Numbered from the stretch's first letter, positions 34,571 to 48,056 are shown. The stretch: DNA of 64,000 nt from Chrysomallon squamiferum (GCA_012295275.1 CM022665.1:42522652-42586651), one strand, 5' to 3'. Notes: a model not told the origin generated them from the sequence alone. Numbers and translations are program-made.

Positions 34571-34808
34571 TCGAGAAGCAATACATGCTTTTTGACATTT
34601 TAAAATTATTATTTATTTATTTTTAATACTTAGGGTTTTCATACAGAAACAATGATGTAATTTTTTTTCTTTATTATATCTTATGATCTATCTGATTCAC
34701 GTAAGGCTGTGAATTTTATAAGTTCATGTTGAATCAAACTGTCAAGCAGACTGAGAAAAAAAGCACTTTTTATTTTTAATAAAGATTCATATATAGATCT
34801 AAATATAT

Positions 34809-34811
<3 letters not shown>

Positions 34812-34874
<63 letters not shown>
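34812..34874. repeat. GA dinucleotide microsatellite
   Basis: About 31 uninterrupted GA repeats, some 250-500 bases upstream of the candidate beta-spectrin promoter. Confidence 0.95.
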
Positions 34875-34876
<2 letters not shown>

Positions 34877-35271
34877 ATTAGTATATCAAGAAAAAATACT
34901 GTGCATGCTAAGGGCTGGGCATAGGAGATTATGAAGTTATAAATCTGTTAATGTATTTCATTTGTTTTCTGCATAATTAAAAAAATTAGCATATTATATT
35001 GTGTATTGTGCTTATATATAAGCTGATATCATTCTGAGTAATTTCAGCCAGTTTCAAAGTTGCTGCGTTTCTTTGAAATTCATATATACATGTGTGGTGT
35101 GTGCCTGTATATATTAATTTAGAAGTTTTAATTAAAATAAATTTAATAGAAAATACAAACGTATATAGTTGTAAGAAGTTAAAATTAAAACATTTTTATT
35201 TCCTAATTAAATCTGGATACCGTTTCATTGTAATCAAATATATCTTGGTAACTATTTAAAGATCAGACAAA

Positions 35272-35273
<2 letters not shown>

Positions 35274-35320
<47 letters not shown>
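35274..35320. repeat. CA dinucleotide microsatellite
   Basis: More than 20 CA repeats in the intergenic region. Confidence 0.95.
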
Positions 35321-36097
35321 CAATTAGTTTCAGTATCTTCCCTACCTCATCCAGTTCGACAAAATTAAAATAAAACAAATAAATAATTTTTATGTCAATG
35401 TTATTGCATTTTATGCTATGTAAGTTAAAATAAAATGCATAGAAAAAAGGATCGTAGATTTATCCTGCTTTACACTGCTTAAAAGAAGATAATCAGTTAT
35501 TTAGAAAGTAGTATCCTTTAACATTATAGCTTTTCTCGCACCTGCAAGAATAATATAGCACTTACTGATAATTCACAGAATAAACAGAAACTGTATTAAT
35601 ATATAAATTGGTGCTATGATCGAGGAAGTTATATTATACAAATGTTTTGGAAACGCTAATGCGATTAATAAAGCAATGTGAAATAATTTATCGATTGCGA
35701 ATGAATACAAAGGTGATGTCATTACGTTATGGAACTGATCATCGGCCCGAGTACAGTTATGCGATAAGCGAGTGCAACAATTGTTTATTGTGCTGATTAA
35801 AAATATTTGCGTTTAATGGCGTTTTTGTTTTATTTTTATATTTTATAATTCACAAAACAGTAAGCATTTCTATTTGTTAACTGATGTATACGGAAAACGA
35901 TGCACGTGCATCTCAAATGGTTAATTTAATGAGCTCGATCGCATATAATTAGACATAAACAACTGTGCATTCCAAAGAAGACGACTGTGCATGTGTGTGT
36001 GCGCGTTTCTATTACTGTTTCGTTTCACACTCTATAAAAATATATATGCTCTGAAAAATCTAAATGAATTTGTTGTAGCGAGATATATGTAAAACTT

Positions 36098-36136
<39 letters not shown>

Positions 36137-36240
36137 TTCTTCTTATTATTATTTTATTATATTGTTATTTTTTATTTATTTGTTTTTGTTTTTATTTTTA
36201 TTTTTTTATTTTTGTTTTTATTTAGATTGTTTTATTTGCT
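36098..36240. repeat. TTTA-rich simple repeat
   Basis: About nine TTTA repeats followed by imperfect TTTA/TTTTG sequence to about 36230. Confidence 0.88.
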
Positions 36241-36483
36241 GCATATTTTGCTAGAATTTTCATCATAATAAATTAAATCAGCTCGCGGATGTAATATATA
36301 GACTGTCGATGGGTTTCCACTTCAAGCTGAGTGCTTGAAATTGGTGTGGCGTTTTTGAGTCACGGATTTAATAGGTCGGTGAATCCGAGTAGCCTCTTAT
36401 CAACTGTCAGTTGTTGTATCCTGGGTGTATCCTGTAGTGCCTATTTCCTAACAACTAAGTTTCTTCTTGTTTATCTTCTTATT

Positions 36484-36555
36484 CTTCTTCTTACTACTAG
36501 TACTAGTACTAGTACTAGTACTGTTACTACTACTACTACTATTACTACCAACATT
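36484..36555. repeat. CTA/ACT trinucleotide repeat
   Basis: ACTAGT repeats followed by TACTAC repeats. The sequence is complementary in type to the TAG-rich block 450 bases away. Confidence 0.88.
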
Positions 36556-36903
36556 ATTATGTTGTTGCTGAAAGCATGACTCATTGTTATAAAAGCTCCT
36601 ATAAATTTAAGCTTTCGAAAATGTAATTTCCTGACGAAGAATAATTTTACGAAGGGACAGCTTGAATTATTTTTCACACAAATTTTCATAATCTTCTGTT
36701 TAATCCATTGCTCACAAAATGTAATGCTTTGCAGCTGATACTCCGTTACGTAACCTCACCGTTTCTTTATTTGGTTCTATGAATATGAAGAAAGGAAATT
36801 AAATGCGACAATATTCTGGACAGTGTCAACACCTTAACGACAAGTAACAGTAAAGATGGTGATTCCATCGGGACTGTCAAGTCGAGAAAAATTATCAAAT
36901 TAG

Positions 36904-36904
36904 C

Positions 36905-36942
<38 letters not shown>

Positions 36943-36943
36943 T
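36904..36943. repeat. ATA trinucleotide repeat
   Basis: About 13 uninterrupted ATA/AAT repeats. Confidence 0.92.
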
Positions 36944-37017
36944 TGGTGTAATAATTTATTTTGTTAGTTTTATTTAGCAGTTCAGTTAAATAAATAAAAG
37001 ATGGTGATGATTAACAT

Positions 37018-37452
37018 AGTAGTAGAAGTAGTAGTAGTAGTAGTAGTAGTTAGAAGTAGTAATAGTAGTAGTTGTTGTAATTTAGAAGTATTATTATTAG
37101 TAGAAGTGGTAGTAAAACTAATAGTTAATTTATTTGTTAGTTTTATTTAACAGTTTAAATAAATCAACAAATGATGCGTAACATTAGTAGTAATTGTAAT
37201 TAGAAATAGTAGTTGTAGTAATAGTAGTAGTAGTAATTAGAAGTAATAGTAGTCGCAGTATTATTATTTAGTAGCAGTAGTAGTGGTAGTAGCGGTAATT
37301 AGAAGTATTCATATTATTATTATTATTAATAGTACTAGTACTAATAGTATTTAGTAGTAGTAATAGTAGTAGAAGTAGTAGTAGTAGTAGCAGTAGCAGT
37401 AGCAGTAGCAGTAGCAGTAGTAGGAGCAGGAGTAGGAGTAGGAGTAGGAATA
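37018..37452. repeat. TAG-rich trinucleotide satellite (about 430 bases)
   Basis: Imperfect TAG/AGT repeats with AGC variants (AGTAGC runs at about 37385-37420) and AGGAGT repeats at the end. The multi-frame open readings here translate the repeat only. Confidence 0.9.
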
Positions 37453-37748
37453 CTAGTAGTAAACAAAAAATTAAAATTAAAAAACAAAACAAAACACAGT
37501 ATAGGGAAACAACACAATTCGGATACCAAAAAGAGTCATTTTGATCTTTGCTCCAACGCCCGAATCTAAAGATGCATCTTACTTTTCCCTCTATGTCCCA
37601 TTACCTATTCTATCCCGAGCTTCGCCTATTTCTGATAAACCACGCATGCTTTAAATGCAAAATTTGTTTTGTTAATTCAAGCTGAAGGCGCACAGTGGAG
37701 CTGGGACATTTGCGTTTCGACGGAGCAAGCTGCCGAGTCGGCGAGGTG

Positions 37749-37757
37749 CTATTTATA
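37749..37757 (-). promoter_or_regulatory. TATA-box-like element in a G+C-richer island
   Basis: TATAAATAG on the minus strand is a full match to the TATA consensus. It is set in a locally G+C- and CpG-richer island (about 37660-37830). It could drive an alternative beta-spectrin first exon 3.4 kb upstream of the proposed one, or be chance in AT-rich DNA. No dependent exon was identified. Confidence 0.25.
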
Positions 37758-38846
37758 CGTTGGAGTAAATTCGTGTTTAGTGAACGCACCTGTGCGTCTG
37801 GATGTACGACATGGCCGGGCGAGGTATCTAGTCCAGTGTTATAATATCCAGACAGAAAACAAAGCCCAAATGTCAAGCGTACTCATAGTAATAGGTTATA
37901 TTTCAGATGCAAAAATATTTTTTTTTCCAGTGGTTAAGGACATTCTTTCGTCATCATAAAGAATTGTTGATATTCGTTGTTTGATCAAGATTATTTATTT
38001 GCTGTATATTTGTTTATGAATACACATTTGTGTGCGTATATGCAGAATCATATATATATATATATGCATGAACTTTGTCTATGTACCTGCATTATTATTA
38101 GGTAGAATGTGAATCGTATTTCAAGCAAGGACACACACACACACACACACATTCCAGTTTCCGAAAACTGTTTTCTTCTCTTTACTCTTTTGTAAATAAA
38201 ATAAGAAAAAAATAAATAAAAAAATAAAAATAAATAATAGCTATCAAAGAACAAGCTATCTTCATTTTTGTTATTAACGGTCGATGTACGATAAATTTCT
38301 TCAACAGTAAATGCGTTGTGAACGAACGTATCGTCTGCTTTGTGAAACAATAACACATTCACTGGATACTGCCCCGGGGATGAATATCACGCCTGTAGAT
38401 AGACAATGCTAGGAATTCAGTTCCTTTGACTAACCGGTACAAGAGTTACTGTAAAGCGTACCGGCGTGCAGCCATGTGTCAGTTCTCAGAAGCGATGTAT
38501 GCTTACAGGAATGTCTACAAGATAATCTACATGACCGTGGTGCTTACATCTGTTAGTCACATTGAGAATCAACGATATCTTAGTGTACGCATGGCATGTG
38601 CCTTGATTTCTGGCCTCATTTCTGAACCAATCAAATACTAGTTTTAATAACAAAAACAAAAACGATACTTGCACTGCGATCGGTTGTGTCACAAAATTGT
38701 TCATTGTTCAATGTTTTGAAATGAAATTTTATATTAATAATACCAGTAGCAGTCGTTTTGTAGTAATAGTAGCAGTATAGTATCATTATTTTATTATTAT
38801 TTATTTGTTGTTTTTGGGGTTTTTTTTTTTTGCTATCACTGTTTTA

Positions 38847-38852
38847 CTCTCT

Positions 38853-38911
<59 letters not shown>
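38847..38911. repeat. CT dinucleotide microsatellite
   Basis: About 30 CT repeats with one interruption. Confidence 0.95.
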
Positions 38912-38914
<3 letters not shown>

Positions 38915-41522
38915 ACGATTACCATATTGCATACACGCGCAAACACACATGTACACACATTCGCCCAGACTAATGACCTACAGTAAGGTTACAAAAACGT
39001 CAGACTCACCTTTAATTAGAAACAAAAATAATCACATTTTTTTCAAGAGGTTATTCCACTGAAGAGAATGATTTTGGCGATGATAATAATTAAGTATATG
39101 ACCGAAAATAGTAAATTGTTGAGGATGCAAATCAACTATTTGTCGTTACTGAAAGAATTAAACAAATTAAGCTTTTGGCAGGCAGCGAGTGATGTGTTAT
39201 TTTACAAATATAGGGTATCTCTCTGGTAAGATCTGAAATAGAATCTTCGTGACTTTGAACAAGTTTCTGGCAAGCTGATTAGAGTTTTGGCTTCCTGATG
39301 AAGAAAACACCCAAGCAAAAACCACTTAAAAGTTAGACCAAGTGCACATGCCGGTGTTTATTCGTAGATCAAAGCTACATTGATCAAACAGATCAGATAT
39401 AATATAATGGGAAAGCAGCAATAAATAAATAAATAAATAATAGTAATAATGATATTGATTACAATGAAAAACGACGGCCATGTCGATGATGACATATAAA
39501 GAATTTCTTTTTAAAACTATTTAGTTCTCTGAACGAAATCTGTACTAACCAAACTGAATTTACGAGGACTGGGTTCTGGATTGACTGTTTTTTCTGTAAA
39601 ACCTAAAACATTAATATCGAAACGGAAACACTGCTACTTTTTTTAACAGCAATAATTTCTGTGGGGTCATTTTGTTTAATTTGTTTTTATTTATCATAAT
39701 ATGTAAACCTACTGTTTAGGACCTATTGGAATAACAATTTTATTAATATCTTCTTGCCCCTCTGATATTTATTTATTTACTTATTATTATGAAAACAAAT
39801 AAACAAAAATAAAACGCTTTAAGAATTCATGAAATGTTTTTCTTTTGTTGGCATCGTGTCAGTTAGCTGTAAAGAATACAGAATCGTGAGATACGATAAA
39901 CCACTTCTTCTTTCGTCTTGAATAGCAAAGCGAACATAGGAACTGAATTATTTTCCAGCAGAAATGAACAAGCTGGACACACTGACGCCATGACACGATT
40001 CGCCTCCTAGTCATTGGTTACGCAGTTTCTCGGAGGTATCGACTGATAACCAGTCCACTTAAACACACTGAAACCCTTGTGTAGTACCTGGGAGTTAGCC
40101 AAGATGCTCGCTTCAGAAGCAGACGATAATTCTGAAGCTCCTCAAAGGCGATTTTGTATCCAGTGAATAAAAATACGCACCACGTAACACACTTAAAATG
40201 ATGGAATGGTTAATCTTGTCTGCAGCATTGTGAAGGTTGATACGCCAACATTATTCTTATCAGTTGATGTAAGGAAATGTAAAGGAAATATTGTTTACAC
40301 TTAGTGTTTTATCAAACTTAAGAAACAAAAGGTCATTAGTTTCTTTTATTTTTTTTTCTTCCTTTTTTCTTTCCCCAAACGAAACAAATGTCATGTGGAA
40401 AATGGATTGGGTTTAGAAATATTTACAGTGATGGTCATAGAAAAGTTGTTACTAAAGCCTGATTCATTGAAATAAACTGAAATTCATTTAGGTAAGCACC
40501 AAGTCAACATATTAATGCTTTTAAGATGTAGAATATATTTTATTGCCTGATGAACATTTAGATAAATATACTATTCACATGACATGGACAGTCTGCACAC
40601 AGAGTAACAGCACAGGCTGGATTGGGAAATATACAGCTTAATGCACAATAAGTAAATATAGGAATAATCAAGTCCAGTGTTACCATTCAGTCTATTACCA
40701 GAGCTACTGCATTTAAGTTACCAAGTTACCAGTAACAAGTAAATGGATATGATTGAGTTCATGTGCATTCACCTTATTTGAAATGTTTCATTAGATCAAA
40801 GTGGAAATATGGGTTACTGGGCTAGTTCATTTAAAACTTGTAGAGGCTTATAAGAGAACATTAGTTTTTAGATGTGAAATTAAATTGACTCTGAAGCTTG
40901 AAATGTCCTTTTGTTTCAATTACAGAATGTTTAAATTTTATTTTTGTGTTTTTTTGTTTTGCTTTTTGGCATTTTTGGTTTGTGTGTGTGTATTTGTATA
41001 CATATGCATATATGTGTGCATATGAATGTGATTATACATGTATACTTTTACTTTATACATGACTATACATGTTTATTTTTACAAGTTTGTGTACGAGTTT
41101 GTATATGCATGTGTGCATACATATTTATAAGAAGATATATGTGGCCTTTTCTTTCTTAATTCATCCATTTTTATATTATTATTATGATATGAAAGTATGG
41201 ACTCTATCATGATCTGCCCATCACAACTATAAGAAATAAAAAACATGTTAGTAGAAAATGTCTTTTATTAAGTTACTAACAATATCTATATTTTCACAAC
41301 TGTTAAATAATTACCTGTTGGGTACACACGTGAATACTGACATATAAACATGAGTGAAAATATTTAAAAGTTCGGTCAGCCAACCAAAGACATGATTAGG
41401 AATACATTTAACTGATAAACAGGAGGACAGTGTTTGTATCGGGCATTTCTGTTCTCAATTTATATTATTTTGCTCATCAGTTTTCTTCAAGTGTGATCTC
41501 TATCAGTAATATTAAAACAACA

Positions 41523-41583
41523 AATAATAATAATAAAAAAAATAATAATAATAATAATAATAATAACAATAATAATAGTAATA
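41523..41583. repeat. AAT trinucleotide repeat
   Basis: Around 18 imperfect AAT repeats, downstream of VPS39. Confidence 0.9.
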
Positions 41584-42034
41584 AATCCTTAGATTAGTAC
41601 TTGTACAGACAACAAAAACCCCAATGAAAAACAAGTTTTTCATACCAGTTTATTGAGATAAATAAATTATGAAAAAGGCATCTTATAAAATATCTGTAGA
41701 TGAAAAATACACACCATTTTTATTTACAGCTCAGTTTACAATACCCTTTAGCATACCCTTGTCATTTAACAAATATAAAAATGTTTCTGCATCTAATAAG
41801 AAGTTATTTATTTATTTATTTATTTATAAAATACACCATTTATGTAATGGATTAAGTATAATTTTTAGTAGAAGACATCATTCTTTGACGAAGAGGTAAC
41901 TTATGGAATAATGACATATAAAATATTACTTTAACAAAAAATGATGGAATGACATATATATATAACAATGTTATATCATACTTAAGCTTAAACAAAGTAA
42001 CTAGTACCAAAAAATTACTAGAAAACTTCTTTCA

Positions 42035-42165
42035 GTAACACTTTTAGACTTTGGGTTTTTAATTAGCAATCTTTGTGAAGGTTAAACTTAAATTATAAAC
42101 ATTAACACTTTTAGACTGACATATTAGCAATCTTTGTGAAAGGTATACTTAAATTATAAACAATC
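42035..42165. repeat. Tandem duplication of about 62-66 bases
   Basis: AACACTTTTAGACT, TTAGCAATCTTTGTGAA and ACTTAAATTATAAAC each occur twice in the same order, with a short insertion in the first copy. Confidence 0.82.
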
Positions 42166-42510
42166 TGAAAATCAATATATTTAACATACTTGTCATTATT
42201 AATCTTAAATAATTCTTATTTTAATGCATGTGTAAAATAAAATTAATTTATATTGTTTATTTTCACTTTGATTTCAACTATTCTGTGTATGAGAGTTGTA
42301 AACATTTCTAATCTTACAAAGCACTCTAATGATCTAATATTAAATGTTATAAAACTGGATGGAGTGCTTATATATATATTGATCTTTTTCATTTCTTGAT
42401 GTTGAATATTTCATTAGAGCAAAGGGAATTGTGTTTTAGATTAATTAGAAGATGTGGGTTAGTGGACATGTGTGTTTATTTTATAGATGCATGGGAATAT
42501 TTACACACCT

Positions 42511-42541
<31 letters not shown>

Positions 42542-43379
42542 ACAATTTAACATTAAATATAAATATACATTTATTCATTTAAAAAAAATAACAATAATAA
42601 TTCTTGTTCACTAACATTATATTGTCAGAGAAAAATGTAGTCAACACACACACACACATCTGAAAAATCAATTGTTCTTCCAGATTTCAGTATATGAGTC
42701 AAGTCTGTTCATTCTGTCATCTCTTCTGATGACATCACACACAGCCACCACAAACTTGCTTCTTTATCAATATAATGAACCAGCAAAATCAAAGATCGAT
42801 ACTTAAAACAGGCCCACAAATACAAGTCTGAAACTTCAGTACTTCAGAGTTTTAAAGTGAAAGCTTGATGTAGAAATCCGGATTGAATTCCAGCTATTCT
42901 GAAATTTTTAACAGGACTTTAAATACAATTATGACTCAAACAGGGGTAATTCTGCATTTTAGAAAGAAGGATGAAAAACGAAGTCAAGCTCTAACTTCAG
43001 TAATACCACATCTTTGAACAAAGATTTTCTACACAAATCTGGTCTGATTTGAGTATGTTGTTCTCCACATTAAAATAAGGACCTCTTGTATCCCATGTTT
43101 TAGTTCTCCTGTATTTTAGAATGAAAATATCTGTCTGGTTCAGATTTTAAGGATTCCCATGTTTCAGAATGAAAATTTGAACTTAATTCAAGCTGAAATT
43201 TGACTAGTTAGGAATTCTAGAAAGAAAAGCTTCAAATTTTGATGTCTACATTGTGACTGAATTATGAGAGTTTCATAAGTTAGAATGAGGTCTGAAGCAA
43301 CAATCTTTTCATTTTAATGCATTCATTGTCTTATGAACCCAGATTTCCAAACTTTATCCTAAGTTTGGGCAGCTTTATA

Positions 43380-43385
43380 TTTATT
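43380..43385 (-). promoter_or_regulatory. Candidate poly(A) signal of VPS39
   Basis: AATAAA on the minus strand, about 40 bases after the VPS39 stop codon. In AT-rich DNA this hexamer is common, so the true cleavage site could be further along. Confidence 0.35.
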
Positions 43386-43422
43386 TTTATTTTTTTTATA
43401 CTCCTTGGATCAGACTCCAGCT

Positions 43423-43504
43423 TTATGTACTGACTGGACAAACGTTTGGATCTTTGCAGCAATAGTAATGGACAATAATCCCATTTGGATATCTTGCAAA
43501 TGCA
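43423..43504 (-). CDS. VPS39: VPS39 last coding exon with stop
   Basis: Completes Ser and reads [26 protein letters not shown], then [16 protein letters not shown] closes the zinc-binding domain with its His and Cys ligands and is nearly invariant in the family. Acceptor TTTATTTTTCAG. Confidence 0.96.
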
Positions 43505-46500
43505 CTGAAAAATAAAAACATAAATTATTTAATTTCACTTTAATGATTTTTATTTTATTATTGGCTTAAAATGGTGGGGTTTTTCATATAGCAATATACT
43601 GTTCTAAAATTCATGGTAGTTTTAAGTCAATTTAACAAAAAGAAGGTAAATAAATAAAATGAAGAAATAAAATTTAAGTTTGAAATTATTAAAAACCAAG
43701 ATTTTTTTGTAACTTTTTGTAGTTCATTCCAACTTTAACTAAAACAGGATTCACAGCTTCCTTGCAAACAAATGTAACTAAATATTAGCAGTGTATGTAA
43801 GGAAAACAGAACCTGGGCCCTGTCCAAACATCTGACACCATCTTTCAGAAAACTACCATACAGCAAGCTAAAAGATATCAGTCTAGTGGCTCCCAGGGCT
43901 CTGCCATACTTGCCATAACTTAGTTACACCACTGCAGGATGTGCAGTGATTTCTCTACTACAACAAAGCTGATTTTGTTTTACCTGTCTCCTATCCTCTT
44001 CTTGCACACTCTGCAAACTTTCTCCTCGTTAATTAGCACCTTGACTTTCTGATAATGCATCCTCTGTTCCTGTATCTAGTAAAAAAAATTCAAGAATTCT
44101 ATTATTATACTATAATGAAATATTTAATTCAATTTTAATTATTATTATTATTTTAAACAATAATAACTAAAATTTAACACATTATACACTGTTGAAAGAA
44201 ATCGAAGATTATCACCATATCAGTTTATGTGTACACATTTGCAAAACTAAGAGAGGTATCCATCAATCTATCAGTGACTTATCAACCATCCTATTAGTCC
44301 TCTGCATACACCAAACAACAGAACATATTCCAAATATACACCCAATCTGTCATTACCTAAGACAACCTAAATGGTCCACAGTAACAAACTTGTACAAAAT
44401 TCTAAGATGATAGACTACAGGAAAAGACAGTCCAGTTTATTCTAAAGACCAACAAGTAGCCCCAGCTTGTAAAATAAGGAAAAATAAGCTGTAATAAACA
44501 ATGATTATGAACAATGCAGTTATTTTTATTCATAAGTCTCTTAGAGACTGTGCCTTTTGTATGTATTGATCACTACAGACAGGCTTTCAAAATAATTTTT
44601 CTTTGGCACAAAGGATTATGTGTTTTTTTACTTTTGATATATCCACAGTTATAAAAACAGTGCTTTGTTAATATGAATCTTTCTGATATATTCTAATGTT
44701 CTTTTATACTTATATAATATTTTATCTGTTTTACTGAACAGCATAATAATGTAATTACTTTTATATATAGAATCTATTCTGACAAAACAAACACACTTGC
44801 AAACAGAGAATATAAATACACATACACTCATATGTGCACACTCATAAACACGTGCATACACTAACATATTTTATGCTAGCATCATAAAAATGTTTAACCA
44901 ATAGATGTGGATATTAATTCCTAACTATGAGAAGGTACATATATATATATATATAAAATATTGTTTTGTTAAACATAATTGTGGATGAAGTATGTTCATT
45001 CTGTTACTAAAAAACATAACAATAAAATAACCATTAACAGTTTAGTGATAGCTGACAGTGTTATGCACAAACATACACATGTATATGTAAAAATGTCATC
45101 AGTAATACAATAGGAATGCATATAAATGTCAAAGATTAAATACCACAACATGGTGATAATTACTAATCCATCTCTGCTTGCATGTTCTGACCTCAGCATT
45201 TTTTTTGTCACATTACTCAGCAAGTCAGAAACAGCTTTGAGTTGTTACTAAAAACAATTGTTATTTTTGACATTTTTGAAAAGAATGAAACAATTTGCAC
45301 AGGCAAAAAAAAAAACCCCAAGAAAACCCCCCCAAAAAACCAAGAGATTTATAACCATTTGAAAAAAAAAAAAAAACCAGTATTTTTAAATTTATTTTCT
45401 GATATTCATTATGTCAAGTCAAGCTCAAAAATTTATCAAAGAACATTTTATTAAAATAATGAAAAAAAAAAAAAAAAAGGATTCAGAAATGATTAGTAAC
45501 TATTACTCCTTTGAAGTGGTATTTAATACTATTTGTAGAGCGTATTATTTTCAATTTAATTTACTTAATCATGGGTTTTGGACTACTAAACCAATTTATT
45601 CTCAGCTTATATTTTCTCCTGCAAACAGACAATCAGGATTTTATTAGCTGTCTCGCTGCCCTGCTGGTTTAATTTAATTAATACACAAATCTCATTCTGC
45701 TGTACAATGAAAACAGCAGGTCCTCAGAACAAGATATTATCATCAATTGTACAGCTGTGGTCTGGCAATGGTCCTGGATAAAACTCGCAGGCAAAGAGGT
45801 ATGTCCATAACAATCATGCTTAAACTGTTTGTCTGACAGAACTGTGTTATGGGTAAAATTCACAGGCAAAAAGTCTGCCGATGACAGGCATGCTTAAACT
45901 TTGTTTCATGAATTTGTGTTATAGGTAAAACTCACGGGGGAAAGCATGCCTAAATAGTTTGATTGAATTATGTTATGGGTAAAATTGACAGACAAAGAGG
46001 CATGTCCACAACAGGCATGCTTAAACTTTTTGATGGAACTATGTTGTAGGTAAAACTGACAGGCAAATAGGTCTACCCATGACAGGTATGCTTAAACACT
46101 TGTCTGCAGAAAGGAAAATAAAAATACCCACTCCCAGATAATCTGCTAATTTGCTAATAATACTGTTGATGAAAGCTTTGTCTGCATTCACATCCCTCTG
46201 TGTTATTTCCCATTCCAGTCACTTGGTTATGATATGTAGTATCCTGTTTGTTGCAAAGTGGCATGTAAACTATCTTTTACCTCAGTGGAAAAATATATAG
46301 AATTTGTTGGTTTTTTTTTTTTTTCTTAATATGTTAAAAAATTAATTAACATGTTCTGTGTTGATGAAAAACTTTTTGACATTTGTCTTTACATCAAAAT
46401 ATAAAAATTATCAATTGTCAAACAACAGCTTTTTTTCATCTTCATTTCAAAATATAATGAAAACAATATTAAGTAAAGAATGTCAAAAAAAAAAAAAAAA

Positions 46501-48024
46501 ATAATAATAATAAAAGAGAAATTTGTTTGGAAGTACATATCATGATCTATTTAATTCTAAATAATCAAGATTGTTATTTGAAATGGACTAAAAATATGAA
46601 AGCTTCAAAATGGTATCTGGCTTTGTCTTTATTTAAAGTATTTTAGAAAATTTATCAACAACAGAACATTAAAAAAAAAAAATAATAATAAAAAAACAAA
46701 ACAAAAAATAAATAAGTAAAAATGTAAAAATCTTAATAAATAAATAAATAAATAAATAAATGATTAATAAGTTTTAACAGTACAATATAAATATACTTTA
46801 TTTAATTCCTGTCTTCAGAAAGTTACTTAAACAATCTTGACAGGTGCAATTGTTTGGCAGCCATTTCACATACTTTAGTTTAAAATACTCTGAAACCAAT
46901 CAGGAAAAATAAATCACTCTTAAAACAAAAAAAATAAAAAATAAAAAAAAGACAAAAAAAAAAAAGAAGAAAAGAAGGCAGGAAAAAATTATGTTTGAAA
47001 TACATGTACTCTGAACTGCATGATTTGAGATATTTAAAACTCACAGGCAGGTACAGGCTTGAACAATTTGACTGAACTATGTTACGGGTTAAAGTTCACA
47101 GATTTATAAGGTCTGTCCATGGACTGCATGCTTAAACATACTTAAACAGTTTGTCTGATGGAAGTGTGTTAAAAACCACATACTTATGGTAGTTTGCTTG
47201 AACGATGGCAAAGTGACATGTAAAATATAGATTTTTGGGTGGTTGGTTTTTTTTGAAGGCTATAATTAAGTTATCTGACATAAAACAGCTGATGATAGAA
47301 AAATTAATCAATGTGTTATGTGGAAATTTGTTTTTATTCTGAATATACAAAAACAACAAGAAATAATCATTTGTCTAGTGTTTTTTTCTTCATATTATGA
47401 TCTGTTTGATTTTAAATGACTAACATCTTTACTTTCCAAACATCTAAAAAGATGAAATCTTCAGCTGTTTGGCTGTGGACTGCCTTCATCTTTATTTTAA
47501 ATATTTTAGAACATTTATCAACTACTGAACATTTAATAAATAATAAAAAAAAATAATAAAAACAAAAATAAATAAATAAAATAGATCAATAAATAAATAA
47601 ATAAAATAAAAATAAAATAAAACCAAATAAATAAATAAATAAAAAGAAAAGAAAAAAACAAGATTAATAAACTTTAACTGTACAATATACATAAACTTTA
47701 TTTAATTTCTGACAGTTATATGCCTTCACTACAGAAAGACACTAAAACATATCTTGACAGGTGGAATTCTTTGGCAGTTACTTGACTTTCTTTATCTGTA
47801 GTCTGTAATAATCTCAACCCAACACGGAAAATAAATCACTCAAAATAAAAAATAAAAATTAAACAAATTAAGAAAAATGTAGACAGGACAAACAGTTATT
47901 TAAAATTATGTGTTCTTTGAATTGTTTGTTTTAAACTAGTCTAAGAAGAAATGGCTAAACAGGTGCAGGAAATGTTCTATTTTTGAATTGTGCTTTTTTA
48001 TTTTTATCATTTATTTATTTATTA

Positions 48025-48056
<32 letters not shown>

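Larger units (their letters stand above)
34571..43379. other. Intergenic region between beta-spectrin 5' end and VPS39 3' end
   Basis: About 8.8 kb without any coding exon I can support. It is dominated by simple repeats: GA, CA, TTTA (36098-36135), CTA and TAG trinucleotides, and CT (38847-38911). A G+C-richer island sits at about 37660-37830. A tandem repeat of roughly 62-66 bases occurs at 42035-42165. Open frames such as 37669-37959 and 38426-38641 show no family resemblance. The VPS39 3' UTR probably occupies part of the high end. Confidence 0.7.

Noticed and set aside
37268-37529. Poly-Leu and Thr/Ala-repeat open frames
   Set aside because: They are translations of the TAG trinucleotide block in different frames.
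37610-37959. Overlapping open frames of 88 and 96 residues on both strands
   Set aside because: They fall in a G+C-richer island with fewer stop codons. Neither resembles a known protein, and they overlap on opposite strands.
38048-38362. 104-residue minus-strand open frame
   Set aside because: It contains translated CA repeat and hydrophobic T-rich sequence; no family resemblance.
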